64,000 bases of DNA from Clostridiales bacterium (GTDB taxonomy: Bacteria; Bacillota; Clostridia; Lachnospirales; Lachnospiraceae). Location: contig DUNO01000017.1 of the NCBI GenBank assembly GCA_012839295.1, forward strand, positions 1-64,000. Direction: 5' to 3'. Made by a program: the position numbers and the translations under genes. A model generated the notes under the pieces. That model saw only the letters and a program-made list of their open reading frames with translations. It did no database searches and had not been told where the DNA came from. Shown here piece after piece: positions 45,097-54,870 of this stretch (position 1 is its first letter; every line of letters starts with the position of its first letter).

Positions 45097-45993
45097 TCAG
45101 CCCTTCACGCCCCCCAGTGTAATTCCCTTGATAAAAAAGCGCTGGATCCATGGATATACAAGAAGCACAGGGATCATTCCTATTACGGAAATCGCCATCC
45201 GGATCCCTTCTGAGGGAATATCCACAGCCCCTTGTGATGCCCCTGACAGGCTTTTATTGGACAGCAGGAATTGCAGGTTTTGCTGCATACGGTTTAACAG
45301 ATTTTGAATGCTGAACAAATCCGTCTTGGTTGAGATATAGACATAACCATTGTTCCAATCATTCCAGTATGCCATTCCCGTAAATAAAGCGATCGTTGCA
45401 ATGATGGGTACTGCCATGGGCAGCGCTATCCTTGTGAACTTTAGAACTTCATTTGCCCCGTCTATTTCTGCCGCTTCCAATATTTCATTGGGCACTCCGG
45501 TGAAAAAATAGCTTTTTACCAGCATTACATTGAAGCCGTTCATAAGCAGATTTGGCAATAAGAGCCCGAAAAATGTATTCTTAACATGTAAGATATTTGT
45601 ATAAACCATGTAGGTTGGTACCAGACCCCCATTAAACAGCAAGGTAAAAACCAATAGAAAGGTGATAACCTTTCTTCCCGGAAGGTCAGTTTTTGATAGT
45701 CCGTATCCTAAAAGCATTGTCATCGTAGTACCTAGCAAGGTGCCGGCTGCAGTGAGCGTAATGGACACTCCATAAGCCTTAAAAATCTTGCTTCCATTGA
45801 TTAAAATATACCGGTAGTTTTCGATGGACCACTTTGCCGGGAAGAAGGAATAGCCATTTCTAATCAAGGTTGTATTGTCTGTAAAAGAAGATGTCAGCAA
45901 TAATATCATTGGGACCACTGCCAGAATTGATAATATAATCAAAAAAATATGTGAAAAAATTCGAAACGCTTTTTCACTATGAGATTTCTTCAT
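45097..45993 (-). CDS. Carbohydrate ABC transporter permease (LplC type)
   Basis: Second permease of the 37-49 kb importer (298 aa), about six membrane segments, EAA loop LEAAEIDGANEVLKF, C-terminus LGGVKG. AGGGAGG before the ATG, 15 bases after the partner permease. Confidence 0.93.
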   Translation of the reverse strand: MKKSHSEKAFRIFSHIFLIILSILAVVPMILLLTSSFTDNTTLIRNGYSFFPAKWSIENYRYILINGSKIFKAYGVSITLTAAGTLLGTTMTMLLGYGLSKTDLPGRKVITFLLVFTLLFNGGLVPTYMVYTNILHVKNTFFGLLLPNLLMNGFNVMLVKSYFFTGVPNEILEAAEIDGANEVLKFTRIALPMAVPIIATIALFTGMAYWNDWNNGYVYISTKTDLFSIQNLLNRMQQNLQFLLSNKSLSGASQGAVDIPSEGIRMAISVIGMIPVLLVYPWIQRFFIKGITLGGVKG

Positions 45994-46007
45994 TTTCTAT
46001 TTCCTCC

Positions 46008-46964
46008 CTAAAATAATGCGCTTTCCTTACTTTTTCTGCGGACAATCAGATTTGACCCCAGGATCAGGATAAAGCCGACAATCGATTGATAAAACCCTGA
46101 TGCAGCAGAGGTTGCAATATTGCCGCTCTCCAGTAAGCCCCGGTATATATAAGTATCAATTGTATTGGTAACAGGGAATAAAGCGCCTGAATTCTTGGGT
46201 ACCTGGTAAAATAGCCCAAAATCAGAATTAAAGATCCTGCCGATGCTGAGCAGCGTCATCATAATTACTGTTATTTTCAATAAAGGCAGGGTGATATGCC
46301 CGATTTGCTGCCATTTGCTGGCTCCGTCAATGGCTGCTGCCTCATAATAGGCCCGGTCAAAGCCTAAGACTGTTGAAAGATAAATAATACAGCTATAGCC
46401 CACGCTTTTCCAGGCGTTTACAAATACAAGAATGAAGGGCCAGTATATTTTCTCAGAATAGAATGAAATTTTTTCTCCTCCGAACCACTGTATCACCTGA
46501 TTGATTAAGCCCTGGTCTGTGCTCAAGAATGCATATACCAAATAAGACAGGATTACCGTAGACAAAAGATAGGGCAGTAAAATTGCACTTTGGTAAATCT
46601 TTTTTAGTTTACTTGTCAATTCACTTAAGATTATGGCTATTACAACACTGAGAGTTGTATTAACAACAAGGAAGGCCAGATTGTAGAGAATCGTATTCCG
46701 TGTGATATACCATGCATCATTTGCAAATAAAAATTTGAAATTCTGTAAGCCGGCCCATGGACTCCCAAAGATTCCTTTTCCTGCATTATAATTCTTAAAA
46801 GCAACCATCATGCCCGGTAATGGAACAATGTTGTTCAACAACAAATAAAGTAACCCGGGCAGCATCATGATATAAACAGGCATATATTTCTTTATCAGCT
46901 TAAAGGTTTTTCTTTTTGGCCTGCTGTTTTTGTTTGTTTCTGTCTGAAATGTCGTATCTTTCAT
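46008..46964 (-). CDS. Carbohydrate ABC transporter permease (LplB type)
   Basis: First permease of the 37-49 kb importer (318 aa), about six membrane segments, EAA loop YYEAAAIDGASKWQQ. AAAGGGA precedes the ATG. A perfect 17-bp stem-loop lies between it and the binding-protein gene. Confidence 0.93.
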   Translation of the reverse strand: MKDTTFQTETNKNSRPKRKTFKLIKKYMPVYIMMLPGLLYLLLNNIVPLPGMMVAFKNYNAGKGIFGSPWAGLQNFKFLFANDAWYITRNTILYNLAFLVVNTTLSVVIAIILSELTSKLKKIYQSAILLPYLLSTVILSYLVYAFLSTDQGLINQVIQWFGGEKISFYSEKIYWPFILVFVNAWKSVGYSCIIYLSTVLGFDRAYYEAAAIDGASKWQQIGHITLPLLKITVIMMTLLSIGRIFNSDFGLFYQVPKNSGALFPVTNTIDTYIYRGLLESGNIATSAASGFYQSIVGFILILGSNLIVRRKSKESALF

Positions 46965-46995
46965 AAGAATGTCCCTTTCATTTATATCACGCTCA

Positions 46996-47034
46996 CAAGA
47001 AAGGAGCCAAATGATTGATTTGGCTCCTTTCTTG
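46996..47034 (-). other. Perfect 17-bp stem-loop between binding-protein and permease genes
   Basis: Arms 46996-47012 and 47018-47034 are perfectly complementary (core AAAGGAGCCAAAT), with a 5-base loop. The minus-strand sequence after it lacks a U run, so an RNA-stabilising or attenuating role is more likely than termination, giving more binding protein than permease (inference). Confidence 0.75.
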
Positions 47035-47044
47035 CATTTAGCCT

Positions 47045-48601
47045 TTAATTAGCTGTGATATTGTTTGCGGCAGCCCACTGGTCTAACTGTTTCTGTTTCT
47101 CTGCAATATAAGTGTCTAACCCTGCGTTCTTCATTCTGGATACCATTTCTGCAATCCCTGTCGCCGGATCCAAGAAACCATATTCCACCTGGTACCTATA
47201 CTCTTCATACACATTATTTAAAGCGGTAAGCTCGGAAGAGACAGATGAGCTGTCAAAGGAAAATCCCATTGCAAGACTTTTGATGGCACCGTCGTTAAAA
47301 GCCTTTGTTTTCTCCCAGACATCAGCCTCATCACCCTTCCAAACACCTACTATGAATTCGTTTTGCATAAATGGCAGAACATTTGGATGATAAACCGTAG
47401 TGGCATCCTCTCCCTCCGGATAGGTAAAGAACCCGTCTTGATCCACTACATAATCCTTATCTTCAATTCCATAGCACAATAAATTCTCTAATACCGGGTT
47501 TGTATAAAACTCATTCATAAGCTTCATTGCAGCTTCCGGAACCTCCGTATTTGAATTGATCATCCAAGGCATATCTGCAAATGAGCCGCTGGGAAGAATA
47601 TACTCCTCCTGACCCTCAACCGAAAAAATTGAGATTGCCCTTCCATTTGAGGTGCTCTCCTGCAGTATAATGCCCGGCTTTAGGCCAAGGGCGTAAGCCA
47701 TTGCTGCTCCAGAGGGAATTAAGGTCGTACTGCCAGCAGAATCTGTCAAAGCATCCGGTGAAATATAACCTAGCTGGTTCCATTTATAAAGCCGGTTGCA
47801 CTGCTCAAAGTATTCCTCCGTCTCGAACAGGTTTGTAAGGGTCAGGCTATTCTCAGGATCCATCAAAACGCCATACCAATCCCCGCCAGGATAATCACAG
47901 GGGATGTTCGTTCTTGCTGCCGGCTGGGTTACAAAAACTGTTTTATCCGGGTATGCTTCATGCAGGTGTGCAAAAATGTCATCAAGCTCTGCCTCTGTAA
48001 TTTTGTTAACTTCATTCGGGTTATAGGTATATCCGATCTTATCCAAATATTCATTGACGATGGCATATCCCTTTGGCGCAGCATAATCCCTGTTCTGGGG
48101 CATCCCATAAAGCCTGCCATTCACCCTGCATCCGTTAAGATAGTCACCCATCGTATCTATGATGCCCTGTCCATACGTCTGAATCAGGTCATTTTGTTCT
48201 AAATCCAATGCATAACCATTGTTAACCATGGAGGAAAAGCTCATTCCAAGGCCGCTGAACAGATCCAGGTGCTCACCGCCGGACAGCATCAGGGGAATTT
48301 GCTGTGTATAAGAGGCCGGATCCATAATATTAATATCTACTTCAACCCCGATGCTATCCCTTGTTATAGCATTGATGGCCTCCTCAACCGCCCTCGTATT
48401 CTCTTCTGACGGGATAACAAATGCCAGAAATGACATTACTACCTTGTCAACCTTCTCAACCTTATCAGCCTTTTTTTCCTCCCCAGTAGTGCCTTGGGGT
48501 TCCTGGTCGTTGCTTTGATTGCCTTTACTGTTTGAAGCACAGCCGGCAAGTGCGACGATCATCATAACTACACTTAATAATAACGCAATACTCTTTCTCA
48601 T
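47045..48601 (-). CDS. Sugar-binding lipoprotein of ABC importer
   Basis: Extracellular solute-binding protein (518 aa). Signal peptide with lipobox ALAGC (Cys 21), a short Asn/Gln/Lys-rich linker, then the binding fold. GGAGG before the ATG. It is the first gene of an operon continuing with two permeases and the GH3 genes. The promoter upstream has 21-bp-spaced direct repeats, and the divergent kinase/regulator pair lies next to it. Confidence 0.93.
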   Translation of the reverse strand: MRKSIALLLSVVMMIVALAGCASNSKGNQSNDQEPQGTTGEEKKADKVEKVDKVVMSFLAFVIPSEENTRAVEEAINAITRDSIGVEVDINIMDPASYTQQIPLMLSGGEHLDLFSGLGMSFSSMVNNGYALDLEQNDLIQTYGQGIIDTMGDYLNGCRVNGRLYGMPQNRDYAAPKGYAIVNEYLDKIGYTYNPNEVNKITEAELDDIFAHLHEAYPDKTVFVTQPAARTNIPCDYPGGDWYGVLMDPENSLTLTNLFETEEYFEQCNRLYKWNQLGYISPDALTDSAGSTTLIPSGAAMAYALGLKPGIILQESTSNGRAISIFSVEGQEEYILPSGSFADMPWMINSNTEVPEAAMKLMNEFYTNPVLENLLCYGIEDKDYVVDQDGFFTYPEGEDATTVYHPNVLPFMQNEFIVGVWKGDEADVWEKTKAFNDGAIKSLAMGFSFDSSSVSSELTALNNVYEEYRYQVEYGFLDPATGIAEMVSRMKNAGLDTYIAEKQKQLDQWAAANNITAN

Positions 48602-48627
48602 AATCCTCCACCTTTCTTATTTCCTTT

Positions 48628-48654
48628 CAATCAAGAGGCCATCCCTCCTGATTG
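48628..48654 (-). other. Leader stem-loop upstream of binding-protein gene
   Basis: Arms CAATCAAGAGG (48628-48638) and CCTCCTGATTG (48644-48654) pair with one wobble and a 5-base loop in the 5' leader. It could protect the 5' end or regulate translation; no known riboswitch fold was recognised. Confidence 0.45.
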
Positions 48655-48660
48655 ATTTTC

Positions 48661-48723
48661 ATTATAAAGAACCGGCTCTATAAAAGAAATAACATTTCTG
48701 AGGTTAAATAGAACGTTTTTGAG
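48661..48723 (-). promoter_or_regulatory. Binding-protein promoter with 21-bp direct repeats
   Basis: Plus-strand AACATTTCTGAG (48691-48702) and AACGTTTTTGAG (48712-48723) are direct repeats exactly 21 bases apart. A minus-strand -10 TATAAT lies at 48661-48666, 24 bases from the nearer repeat. This is the same architecture as at 32614-32677 but with a different repeat sequence, as expected for a second, specific YesN-type regulator. Confidence 0.6.
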
Positions 48724-48845
48724 AACATGCTCCACTCTGCTGCTCCTCCCTTTACAACGCTTCATATTAATTATATACTGTATTCGTAGCAATACGGATA
48801 AGACAGCTTTGCAATCATTGCAGCAATTCAAGGAGGCCATGCAGC

Positions 48846-50591
48846 ATGCAGTTAACAGGTAAGAACTATTCTTTAATACACAGAATAACATCTGTGTGCA
48901 TTATCATATATTGTGCCCTTTTATTGCTTATGCTTCTTAATAATGGTTATACAATCAGTGTTATGCGGCAGAATACCTACAACCAGCTGCATGACATGCT
49001 TGTTCAGGAAAACCGTCAGATTACAACCGTCCTTAACAAAACCAGCTCCTATCTTGCTTCATTTTCACTTAAGACCGCAAATCTGTCCACCGTTGAAATG
49101 TACCGCCAGGACAGCAATTATTATACGGCATTATATAAGCTAAAGACCGAATTAAGCAGCACTCTGACTTCTATGTCACTGATTCAGGGACTGTTCATCT
49201 TTCCCACAAGCAGCCAACAATTTATCCACGCTTTTAAAAGTATTTCCGATGAGACCGCCGCCCATAACCTGCGGAGCCAATTCCGTGCTGCCTATCAGAC
49301 CGGTTCCCTTGACCAATATGTAAGCAGATATTGGTACCCGGTTCAGTTTGATGGCCACTATTACTTGGTCCATGTCCTCAAAATCGGAAAAAGCTACATC
49401 GGTGCCTGGACTGATTTTGGCAAAATATTATCATGCATTGAGGATACTCCCTCGCTCAAGCCAACGGCTCTGTATATCTATCAAAAGGATCAGATTTATG
49501 ATATCAATTCAGAAAAAACAGATTATATTATCAGCCTGCCGGATACCGACAAGAAGATAAAATCCTTATATCTTGACCACTATTATTGGGTGGTAGGGGT
49601 AGCGTCACCATATACAAAAGAGGGAGGGATTTATTTGCTCGTACGGTACAGTGAGGTTACGCAGCGTCTGGCGGCAAACTATATCTTTGTGTTTATAATC
49701 AGTACTATTTTTCTTGGGATAGCCCTAGCCGCCATCAGAGTAATCCGGATTTACCTTGGCCGCCCCTTAAGTAAGCTGCAAAATTCGCTGACTTCCCTGC
49801 GCAATGGGGATTTTTCCATACGGCTTCCGGAAGAGGAGGCCTGTAATGAATTTGCCGACGTTAATTCCGCTTTTAATCAAATGGTCGAGCGTATCGAGAA
49901 TTTGAAAATCAGCATTTATGAGGAAAAGCTGGTCCAGCAAAAAACGGAAATGCAGGCGTTAAAAAATCAGATCGCTCCCCATTTCCTGATTAATTGCCTG
50001 AATGCGATCTATCATATGGCTGCCGCTAAAAAAAATGATGAAATACAGGGCATGACCGTTTTTCTTGGGGATCATCTGCGTTATGCCCTCGCTGATGTCT
50101 CTACGGTTTTACTGCAGGAGGAACTTGATAAGGTCCGTAATTATGTAGCCCTCTCCAAAGCACGCTTCCCTGGTTGTATTGAACTTTTTCTTAATATCCC
50201 GGAGCACCTGTCAAATGTCGTAATATTACCGATGATTTTACTGTTCCAGGTTGAAAATATTATTAAATATGAAGTGGTCAATGGTGAGATTACAGAAATC
50301 CATATCGATATTTATACGGAAAACAGGGATGAAAATAAAATGCTCCACCTCTGTATATGGGATACCGGCAATGGGTATGCGCCGGAAATACTGTCACAGC
50401 TAAGGGATAAGAAAATGCTAAGCCAATCAACCGGGCACAACATCGGAACCAGGAATACCTACCAGCGCCTTCATCTCATGTATGGAAATAACTTTTCCTT
50501 GCAATTCTCCAACAGGGAAAATGCAGGGGCACAAATTGATATATGCATTCCTTACCAGGAAGCCGATAAAACAAAGGAGAGCTTGCCATGA
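48846..50591 (+). CDS. Sensor histidine kinase (YesM-like)
   Basis: Membrane sensor kinase (581 aa). First membrane segment at about 14-34, extracellular sensor to about 275, second segment at about 280-300, HAMP linker, phospho-acceptor His 379 in IAPHFLINCLNAIYH, then an ATP-binding domain (LFQVENIIKYEV, IWDTGNGYAPEI). In the N-box the usual Glu-Asn is kept as VENIIKYE. GGAGG lies nine bases before the ATG. Its stop overlaps the regulator's start by 4 bases. It is divergent from the binding-protein operon it presumably controls. Confidence 0.92.
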   Translation: MQLTGKNYSLIHRITSVCIIIYCALLLLMLLNNGYTISVMRQNTYNQLHDMLVQENRQITTVLNKTSSYLASFSLKTANLSTVEMYRQDSNYYTALYKLKTELSSTLTSMSLIQGLFIFPTSSQQFIHAFKSISDETAAHNLRSQFRAAYQTGSLDQYVSRYWYPVQFDGHYYLVHVLKIGKSYIGAWTDFGKILSCIEDTPSLKPTALYIYQKDQIYDINSEKTDYIISLPDTDKKIKSLYLDHYYWVVGVASPYTKEGGIYLLVRYSEVTQRLAANYIFVFIISTIFLGIALAAIRVIRIYLGRPLSKLQNSLTSLRNGDFSIRLPEEEACNEFADVNSAFNQMVERIENLKISIYEEKLVQQKTEMQALKNQIAPHFLINCLNAIYHMAAAKKNDEIQGMTVFLGDHLRYALADVSTVLLQEELDKVRNYVALSKARFPGCIELFLNIPEHLSNVVILPMILLFQVENIIKYEVVNGEITEIHIDIYTENRDENKMLHLCIWDTGNGYAPEILSQLRDKKMLSQSTGHNIGTRNTYQRLHLMYGNNFSLQFSNRENAGAQIDICIPYQEADKTKESLP

Positions 50592-52150
50592 ATATTCTAA
50601 TCGTAGATGACGAAGCCCTAAGTGTTGATGGAATTGCTGCTTCACTACCCTGGGCAGAGTTAACCATACAAAATGTTTATAAAGCTTATAGCATGCAACA
50701 AGCGCAGAAGGTATTTATGGAACAGAGGGTTGATATTTTACTCTGCGATATTGAAATGCCCCGTGGCAGCGGAATCGAACTGATGGAATGGATCCGCAAC
50801 CAGGGCTATGAACCCGTCTGTATCTTTTTGACATCCTACTCCAGCTTTAATTATGCTTCAAGCGCAGTACGTCTCCAGATGTTTGATTATGTATTGAAGC
50901 CTTGTGAGTATTCCAAGCTGACAGAAATTATAAGAAAAGCCGTAACCAAAGCAACCGAAAGCTATGACAAGCGGGAAAAAGAAATACGGGGAAAATATTG
51001 GGATGACGACTATTATAACAGGCTATCTAATTTCTGGGACAGGCTTCTCCAAGGATATATTTCTGCAATTGATTCCCTCATACACCGTGAGCTTGAATTC
51101 AGGCACCTGGATACCTCCTTGTTAAGGGATCAGTACTATTTATTCCTGCTACAAGTAATCCCCCACGGGAAAATGCAGGACTGGCAGGATAATTCATGGA
51201 GCTATGCGATCCATAATGTAATAGCGGAGCTCTTCCATAATCCTCCCGTATTAATTTGGGACACTGCTTTTATTGTCATTTTACCATCAGGCTCTTACAT
51301 AGACCTGGATGATTTTGGTAAGGCGTGTATCAACCTTGTAAACACCCTCGGTACAATTATCCCCGCCAATTTTCAAGGGTATTATGCACCCAAATGCTCT
51401 ATGCAGGAAGCAAACCAAAGGATACGAGCCCTAAAGAAGGATTCCCATGAGAGGTTTTCTCCGCAAAATGCTATTTTTCAATTAGGAAAGCGATATACTC
51501 CACGGGCTACTCCAAGCTTTTCAGACGAACGTTGGCAGGATGCCTTGCTTACGAATCATCCTAATGTTATTAGCGATGATATTAAATGTTTTCTTGCTGC
51601 CCCGGCTCCATATCAGTATATTGACAGACAGCTGCTATACTCCATTTATCATCAATTGCTCAAAGTGATATATCGTGTACTGGACCGGCATGATTTATCG
51701 GCACAACAGGACTTCCTGGTGCAGTCAAATAAAGCGGAAAATGATATCTGCTGTTCTATTCACAGCTTTTATCAATGGGTTCAGGAGACTTCTGAAAAAA
51801 CTGTCCAGCTAATATCAGAAAAGAAATTATCAGCATCTGTTATGGATACCTTAACACAGTATATCCGCTCCAACCTGAATAGCGAATTAAACAGGATGGA
51901 GTTAACTAAGGTTGTACACCTTCACCCGGATTATCTGTCTGCAATGTTCCGTAAAAATATGGGGGTTTCACTTTTAGAATATATCACAAGGGAGCGCATT
52001 CGGGAAGCGAAATCATTACTGCTGTCGACAGACATGCCGATCAGTGAGATTGCGATCCGAACAGGTTTTCAGACGATTTCCTATTTTTCCAAGCAGTTTA
52101 AAAAGCATGAGAATATGACACCGTACCAGTATAGAAAAAGGATAAGGTGA
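50588..52150 (+). CDS. Response regulator with AraC-type output (YesN-like)
   Basis: A 520-aa regulator. Receiver domain at 1-120 with VDDE near the N-terminus and phospho-acceptor Asp 54 (VDILLCDIEMPRG). A middle region of unknown fold, then an AraC double HTH at about 415-520 (MELTKVVHLHPDYLSAMFRKNMG, ISEIAIRTGFQTISYFSKQFKKHENMTPYQYR). AAAGGAG precedes the ATG, which overlaps the kinase stop (ATGA). It probably activates the operon at 36-48.6 kb through the 21-bp repeats. Confidence 0.93.
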   Translation: MNILIVDDEALSVDGIAASLPWAELTIQNVYKAYSMQQAQKVFMEQRVDILLCDIEMPRGSGIELMEWIRNQGYEPVCIFLTSYSSFNYASSAVRLQMFDYVLKPCEYSKLTEIIRKAVTKATESYDKREKEIRGKYWDDDYYNRLSNFWDRLLQGYISAIDSLIHRELEFRHLDTSLLRDQYYLFLLQVIPHGKMQDWQDNSWSYAIHNVIAELFHNPPVLIWDTAFIVILPSGSYIDLDDFGKACINLVNTLGTIIPANFQGYYAPKCSMQEANQRIRALKKDSHERFSPQNAIFQLGKRYTPRATPSFSDERWQDALLTNHPNVISDDIKCFLAAPAPYQYIDRQLLYSIYHQLLKVIYRVLDRHDLSAQQDFLVQSNKAENDICCSIHSFYQWVQETSEKTVQLISEKKLSASVMDTLTQYIRSNLNSELNRMELTKVVHLHPDYLSAMFRKNMGVSLLEYITRERIREAKSLLLSTDMPISEIAIRTGFQTISYFSKQFKKHENMTPYQYRKRIR

Positions 52151-52165
52151 GCTTAAATCTTACAT

Positions 52166-52203
52166 AAAAAGGAGCTGTCCACTAAAGCTGACAGCTCCTT
52201 TTT
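52166..52203. terminator. Bidirectional intrinsic terminator
   Basis: Perfect 14-base arms (52166-52179 and 52190-52203, core GGAGCTGTC) with a run of five A before and five T after, between the convergent regulator (+) and sulfatase (-) genes. It works for both strands. Confidence 0.9.
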
Positions 52204-52226
52204 ATTGCAAAACTACATTAGGTTTC

Positions 52227-53723
52227 TTACCCTTCAATTCCAAGCCTGGGATAAAGCTCCTTTGGCGCATCGTTTTTTCTCATATATTCCCCAATATAGC
52301 TAACCATTCGCTTTGTTACCTCATCATCTATAATTTCCTTGCCCTGGTGTGGGTCATTTTCCAGATCAAAAAGCTTTGTCCCAAATGCTGTAGTATCTCC
52401 CATCCTGTTTGCCGCCTTTATTTTCAGCACTTTGCATCCCTTTGTAAAGGTAAAGGGATCCGCCAGCTCCAATTCCTGCAGCTCAGATGGCTGGAACATC
52501 TGCCTCATATGGGTCGGCATTAATGTATATTCATATACGGGCATATCAGGATTAGCTGCTGAATGCATATATACATACCTGCCGTCAGTTACATTTACCT
52601 GGCTGCCATGATACCCAAAAATCGCATAATCCCTAATCGGTTCATCCCTTTCTGCAACTTGGTAAAGCGGCTTTCCTTCCATATCCTTTGGTATGTCAAG
52701 TCCAAAAAACTCAAGTAATGTAGGGGCTATATCGATGGTTTGGACAAGCGCCTGGCGTTTACTTCCTGCAAATTTACTTAACCTAGGATCATAAAGATAA
52801 AAGGGCACATGTGCAATTTCGTTATAAACCGGCATGGTTGTCTTTCCCCACCAGCCATGCTCCCCCAGCAGGAAGCCATGGTCGGTGTTAACAATCAGCA
52901 TCGTATCCTTCCATAAATCGTACTTATCCATTAAATCAAGTATTTTCCCCAGATATCTGTCACACTTGGATAACAATGCGGCGTATTCATACCTGACATG
53001 CTGTACTGTCTCTTCCTCCTCCATGGCAGGTGCATAAGGAGGCCAGTCAGCTTCCGCATCTCCCACAAAATGATGGGGATATAAATCCTTATCCGGCTTC
53101 AAGGAGTAAAAAGGTTCGTGGGGATCAAAGGTTTCAATCTGTAAAAACCAGTTGTCTTCCTTATGGTTCGTTTCAATAAAACCGATTCCATTTTCAAAGG
53201 TTACTGCCTGTGAGGTCTTCTCTTCCGTAGCCATATGATTGCGGTTAATCACATCCTGGGCAAGCATTGTCGTATATGCCGGATATGCGAGCATATCCTT
53301 TTTTCTAATAAATACTGTGTCCCTATCGTATTGATAGGATAAATCCGCCTTCCAGGGATCCCCCTCCTGGCCTCTGGTAATCTCCCAGGATGAGTACCTG
53401 GTATGGTAGGTCGCTCCCCCATCCTCCCAATAATGCTGGTGGTCACTTACTAAATGAGTATAGATTCCATTCTTTTTTAAAATCTCCGGCATGGAATCAT
53501 CAAAGGGCTCCATGGGCCCCCAGCTCCTATGCAGGAAATTGATACGCCCCGTATGCAGCTCGCGTCTGGCCGGCATGCACGGCATACTGCCCACATAACA
53601 GTTTTCAAACTGTATACTTTTTTCTGCCAGCCGTTTAAAATTTGGTGTGATTGTCCAATCACACCCGTAGGTTTCAAGCATCTCTCTATTTAACGAATCA
53701 TACATAACCATAATTGCTTTCAT
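52227..53723 (-). CDS. Cys-type sulfatase
   Basis: Sulfatase of the alkaline-phosphatase fold (about 498 aa). The formylglycine signature is Cys 49 in CMPARRELHTGR, so it needs a formylglycine-generating or anaerobic radical SAM maturase; none is encoded here. Metal-site regions: MVMYDSLNREML at the start and NTDHGFLLGEHGWWGK later. No signal peptide, hence cytoplasmic. I start it at ATG 53723 because AAGGAGGA is seven bases upstream; the 12 residues before it are intergenic. A LacI-type operator lies 40 bases upstream. It likely desulfates a sugar brought in by the GPH symporter at 56565 (inference). Confidence 0.92.
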   Translation of the reverse strand: MKAIMVMYDSLNREMLETYGCDWTITPNFKRLAEKSIQFENCYVGSMPCMPARRELHTGRINFLHRSWGPMEPFDDSMPEILKKNGIYTHLVSDHQHYWEDGGATYHTRYSSWEITRGQEGDPWKADLSYQYDRDTVFIRKKDMLAYPAYTTMLAQDVINRNHMATEEKTSQAVTFENGIGFIETNHKEDNWFLQIETFDPHEPFYSLKPDKDLYPHHFVGDAEADWPPYAPAMEEEETVQHVRYEYAALLSKCDRYLGKILDLMDKYDLWKDTMLIVNTDHGFLLGEHGWWGKTTMPVYNEIAHVPFYLYDPRLSKFAGSKRQALVQTIDIAPTLLEFFGLDIPKDMEGKPLYQVAERDEPIRDYAIFGYHGSQVNVTDGRYVYMHSAANPDMPVYEYTLMPTHMRQMFQPSELQELELADPFTFTKGCKVLKIKAANRMGDTTAFGTKLFDLENDPHQGKEIIDDEVTKRMVSYIGEYMRKNDAPKELYPRLGIEG

Positions 53724-53762
53724 GACTAATTCCTCCTTGTAGCATTGAATTGAGTTCATTTA

Positions 53763-53776
53763 TGCAAACGCTTTCA
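53763..53776. promoter_or_regulatory. LacI-type operator upstream of sulfatase gene
   Basis: TGCAAACGCTTTCA resembles the TGAAAGCGCTTTCA palindromes at 58.0 kb with two or three changes. It lies between the LacI gene stop and the sulfatase start. It probably allows internal control of the last gene. Confidence 0.6.
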
Positions 53777-53794
53777 AATCTGTCAATTCTTAAT

Positions 53795-54829
53795 TTAAAC
53801 TAGTATTTTTACGGAGCCCCTGTCCAGATATTTGGGCAGGATATTCTTCGATCTTTCCTTTACCTCTTTCTCCTGCAATGTACTTATCACTTTTTTTGCG
53901 ATATCCTCACCCATCTGCATCGCAGGCACATAATAACAGCTTATCTGTGGGAACAGCATGGCACCCTCCCCCACAGCATGTTCAACAGCCATGAGGGAGA
54001 TATCCTCTGGAATATTCAGATTTAGCATTTTTAGTGCGCTAATTGCTTTTGCTGCGTCATCCGCACCGCTACAGATAATCCCTGTGCATTTTTCCTGCTT
54101 GATATAAGCTTCTAAAATCCCCATTAATGCTTTTACCGTTAAGCTGGCTCTCTCTAACACAAATAGTGTAAGGGACAGCCCCTCATATTTTTCTTCTATG
54201 GAAGCCTTAACGCTAAGCATTGTCTGAAACTTATGCTTATCAACTAATGCAAAGACCTTCTTATGTCCAGCCATATAATATTTTTCCGCCATGCTGTACA
54301 TATAAGTTTCATATTGTGCGTATACATTGAGGCCCGATTCATGGAATTTCTGCCCGATGTAGCCGACGGGAAATCCCTCTTCGATAATGTTTGCCAAAGA
54401 AAGCTCCAGCCTGGTATCTGAAATAAGGCTAACGACAATTAACCCGTCGATTTTATTCTGCTTTACATAATCCCAGAACCGGGGCTTTCCATCATCATAC
54501 TTATAATAAGCCTCCACTTCATTAATGAGCACCAGGCTGTAATCACCACTGCCACAGATCGCCTTATCGATTCCTCTTAGGCATTCCAATATATAGCCGT
54601 TACTGAACATTGTTGTCCCTAAGAAAGGCGAATAAACACCTATTAAGCCTGAGGTCTGCATTGCAAGCCCACGCCCAAACTGGCTCGGATGGTAATCATA
54701 GTATTCCATTGCCTCCTTGATCGCCATCACTTTACTTTCTTTGACACCTGCAGAATTATTAATTACTCTTGAAACTGTTGAAATAGATACTCCCGCCCTT
54801 TTTGCGACATCATAAATAGTGTATTTCAT
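53795..54829 (-). CDS. LacI-family transcriptional regulator
   Basis: Repressor with an N-terminal LacI HTH (YTIYDVAKRAGVSISTVSRVINN) and a periplasmic-binding-like effector domain (344 aa). I start it at ATG 54829 (MKYTIYD) with GAGGTG five bases upstream; the 7-residue extension is not typical for LacI proteins. It sits between the two sulfatase genes, downstream of the GPH symporter, and near-palindromic operators TGAAAGCGCTTTCA occur at the symporter promoter and a variant before the second sulfatase. Local control of the whole unit, induced by a sulfated sugar, is the likely role. Confidence 0.92.
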   Translation of the reverse strand: MKYTIYDVAKRAGVSISTVSRVINNSAGVKESKVMAIKEAMEYYDYHPSQFGRGLAMQTSGLIGVYSPFLGTTMFSNGYILECLRGIDKAICGSGDYSLVLINEVEAYYKYDDGKPRFWDYVKQNKIDGLIVVSLISDTRLELSLANIIEEGFPVGYIGQKFHESGLNVYAQYETYMYSMAEKYYMAGHKKVFALVDKHKFQTMLSVKASIEEKYEGLSLTLFVLERASLTVKALMGILEAYIKQEKCTGIICSGADDAAKAISALKMLNLNIPEDISLMAVEHAVGEGAMLFPQISCYYVPAMQMGEDIAKKVISTLQEKEVKERSKNILPKYLDRGSVKILV

Positions 54830-54870
54830 TTGCACCTCGATCAATTTCAATTCTTGTATTAGATTAATTA

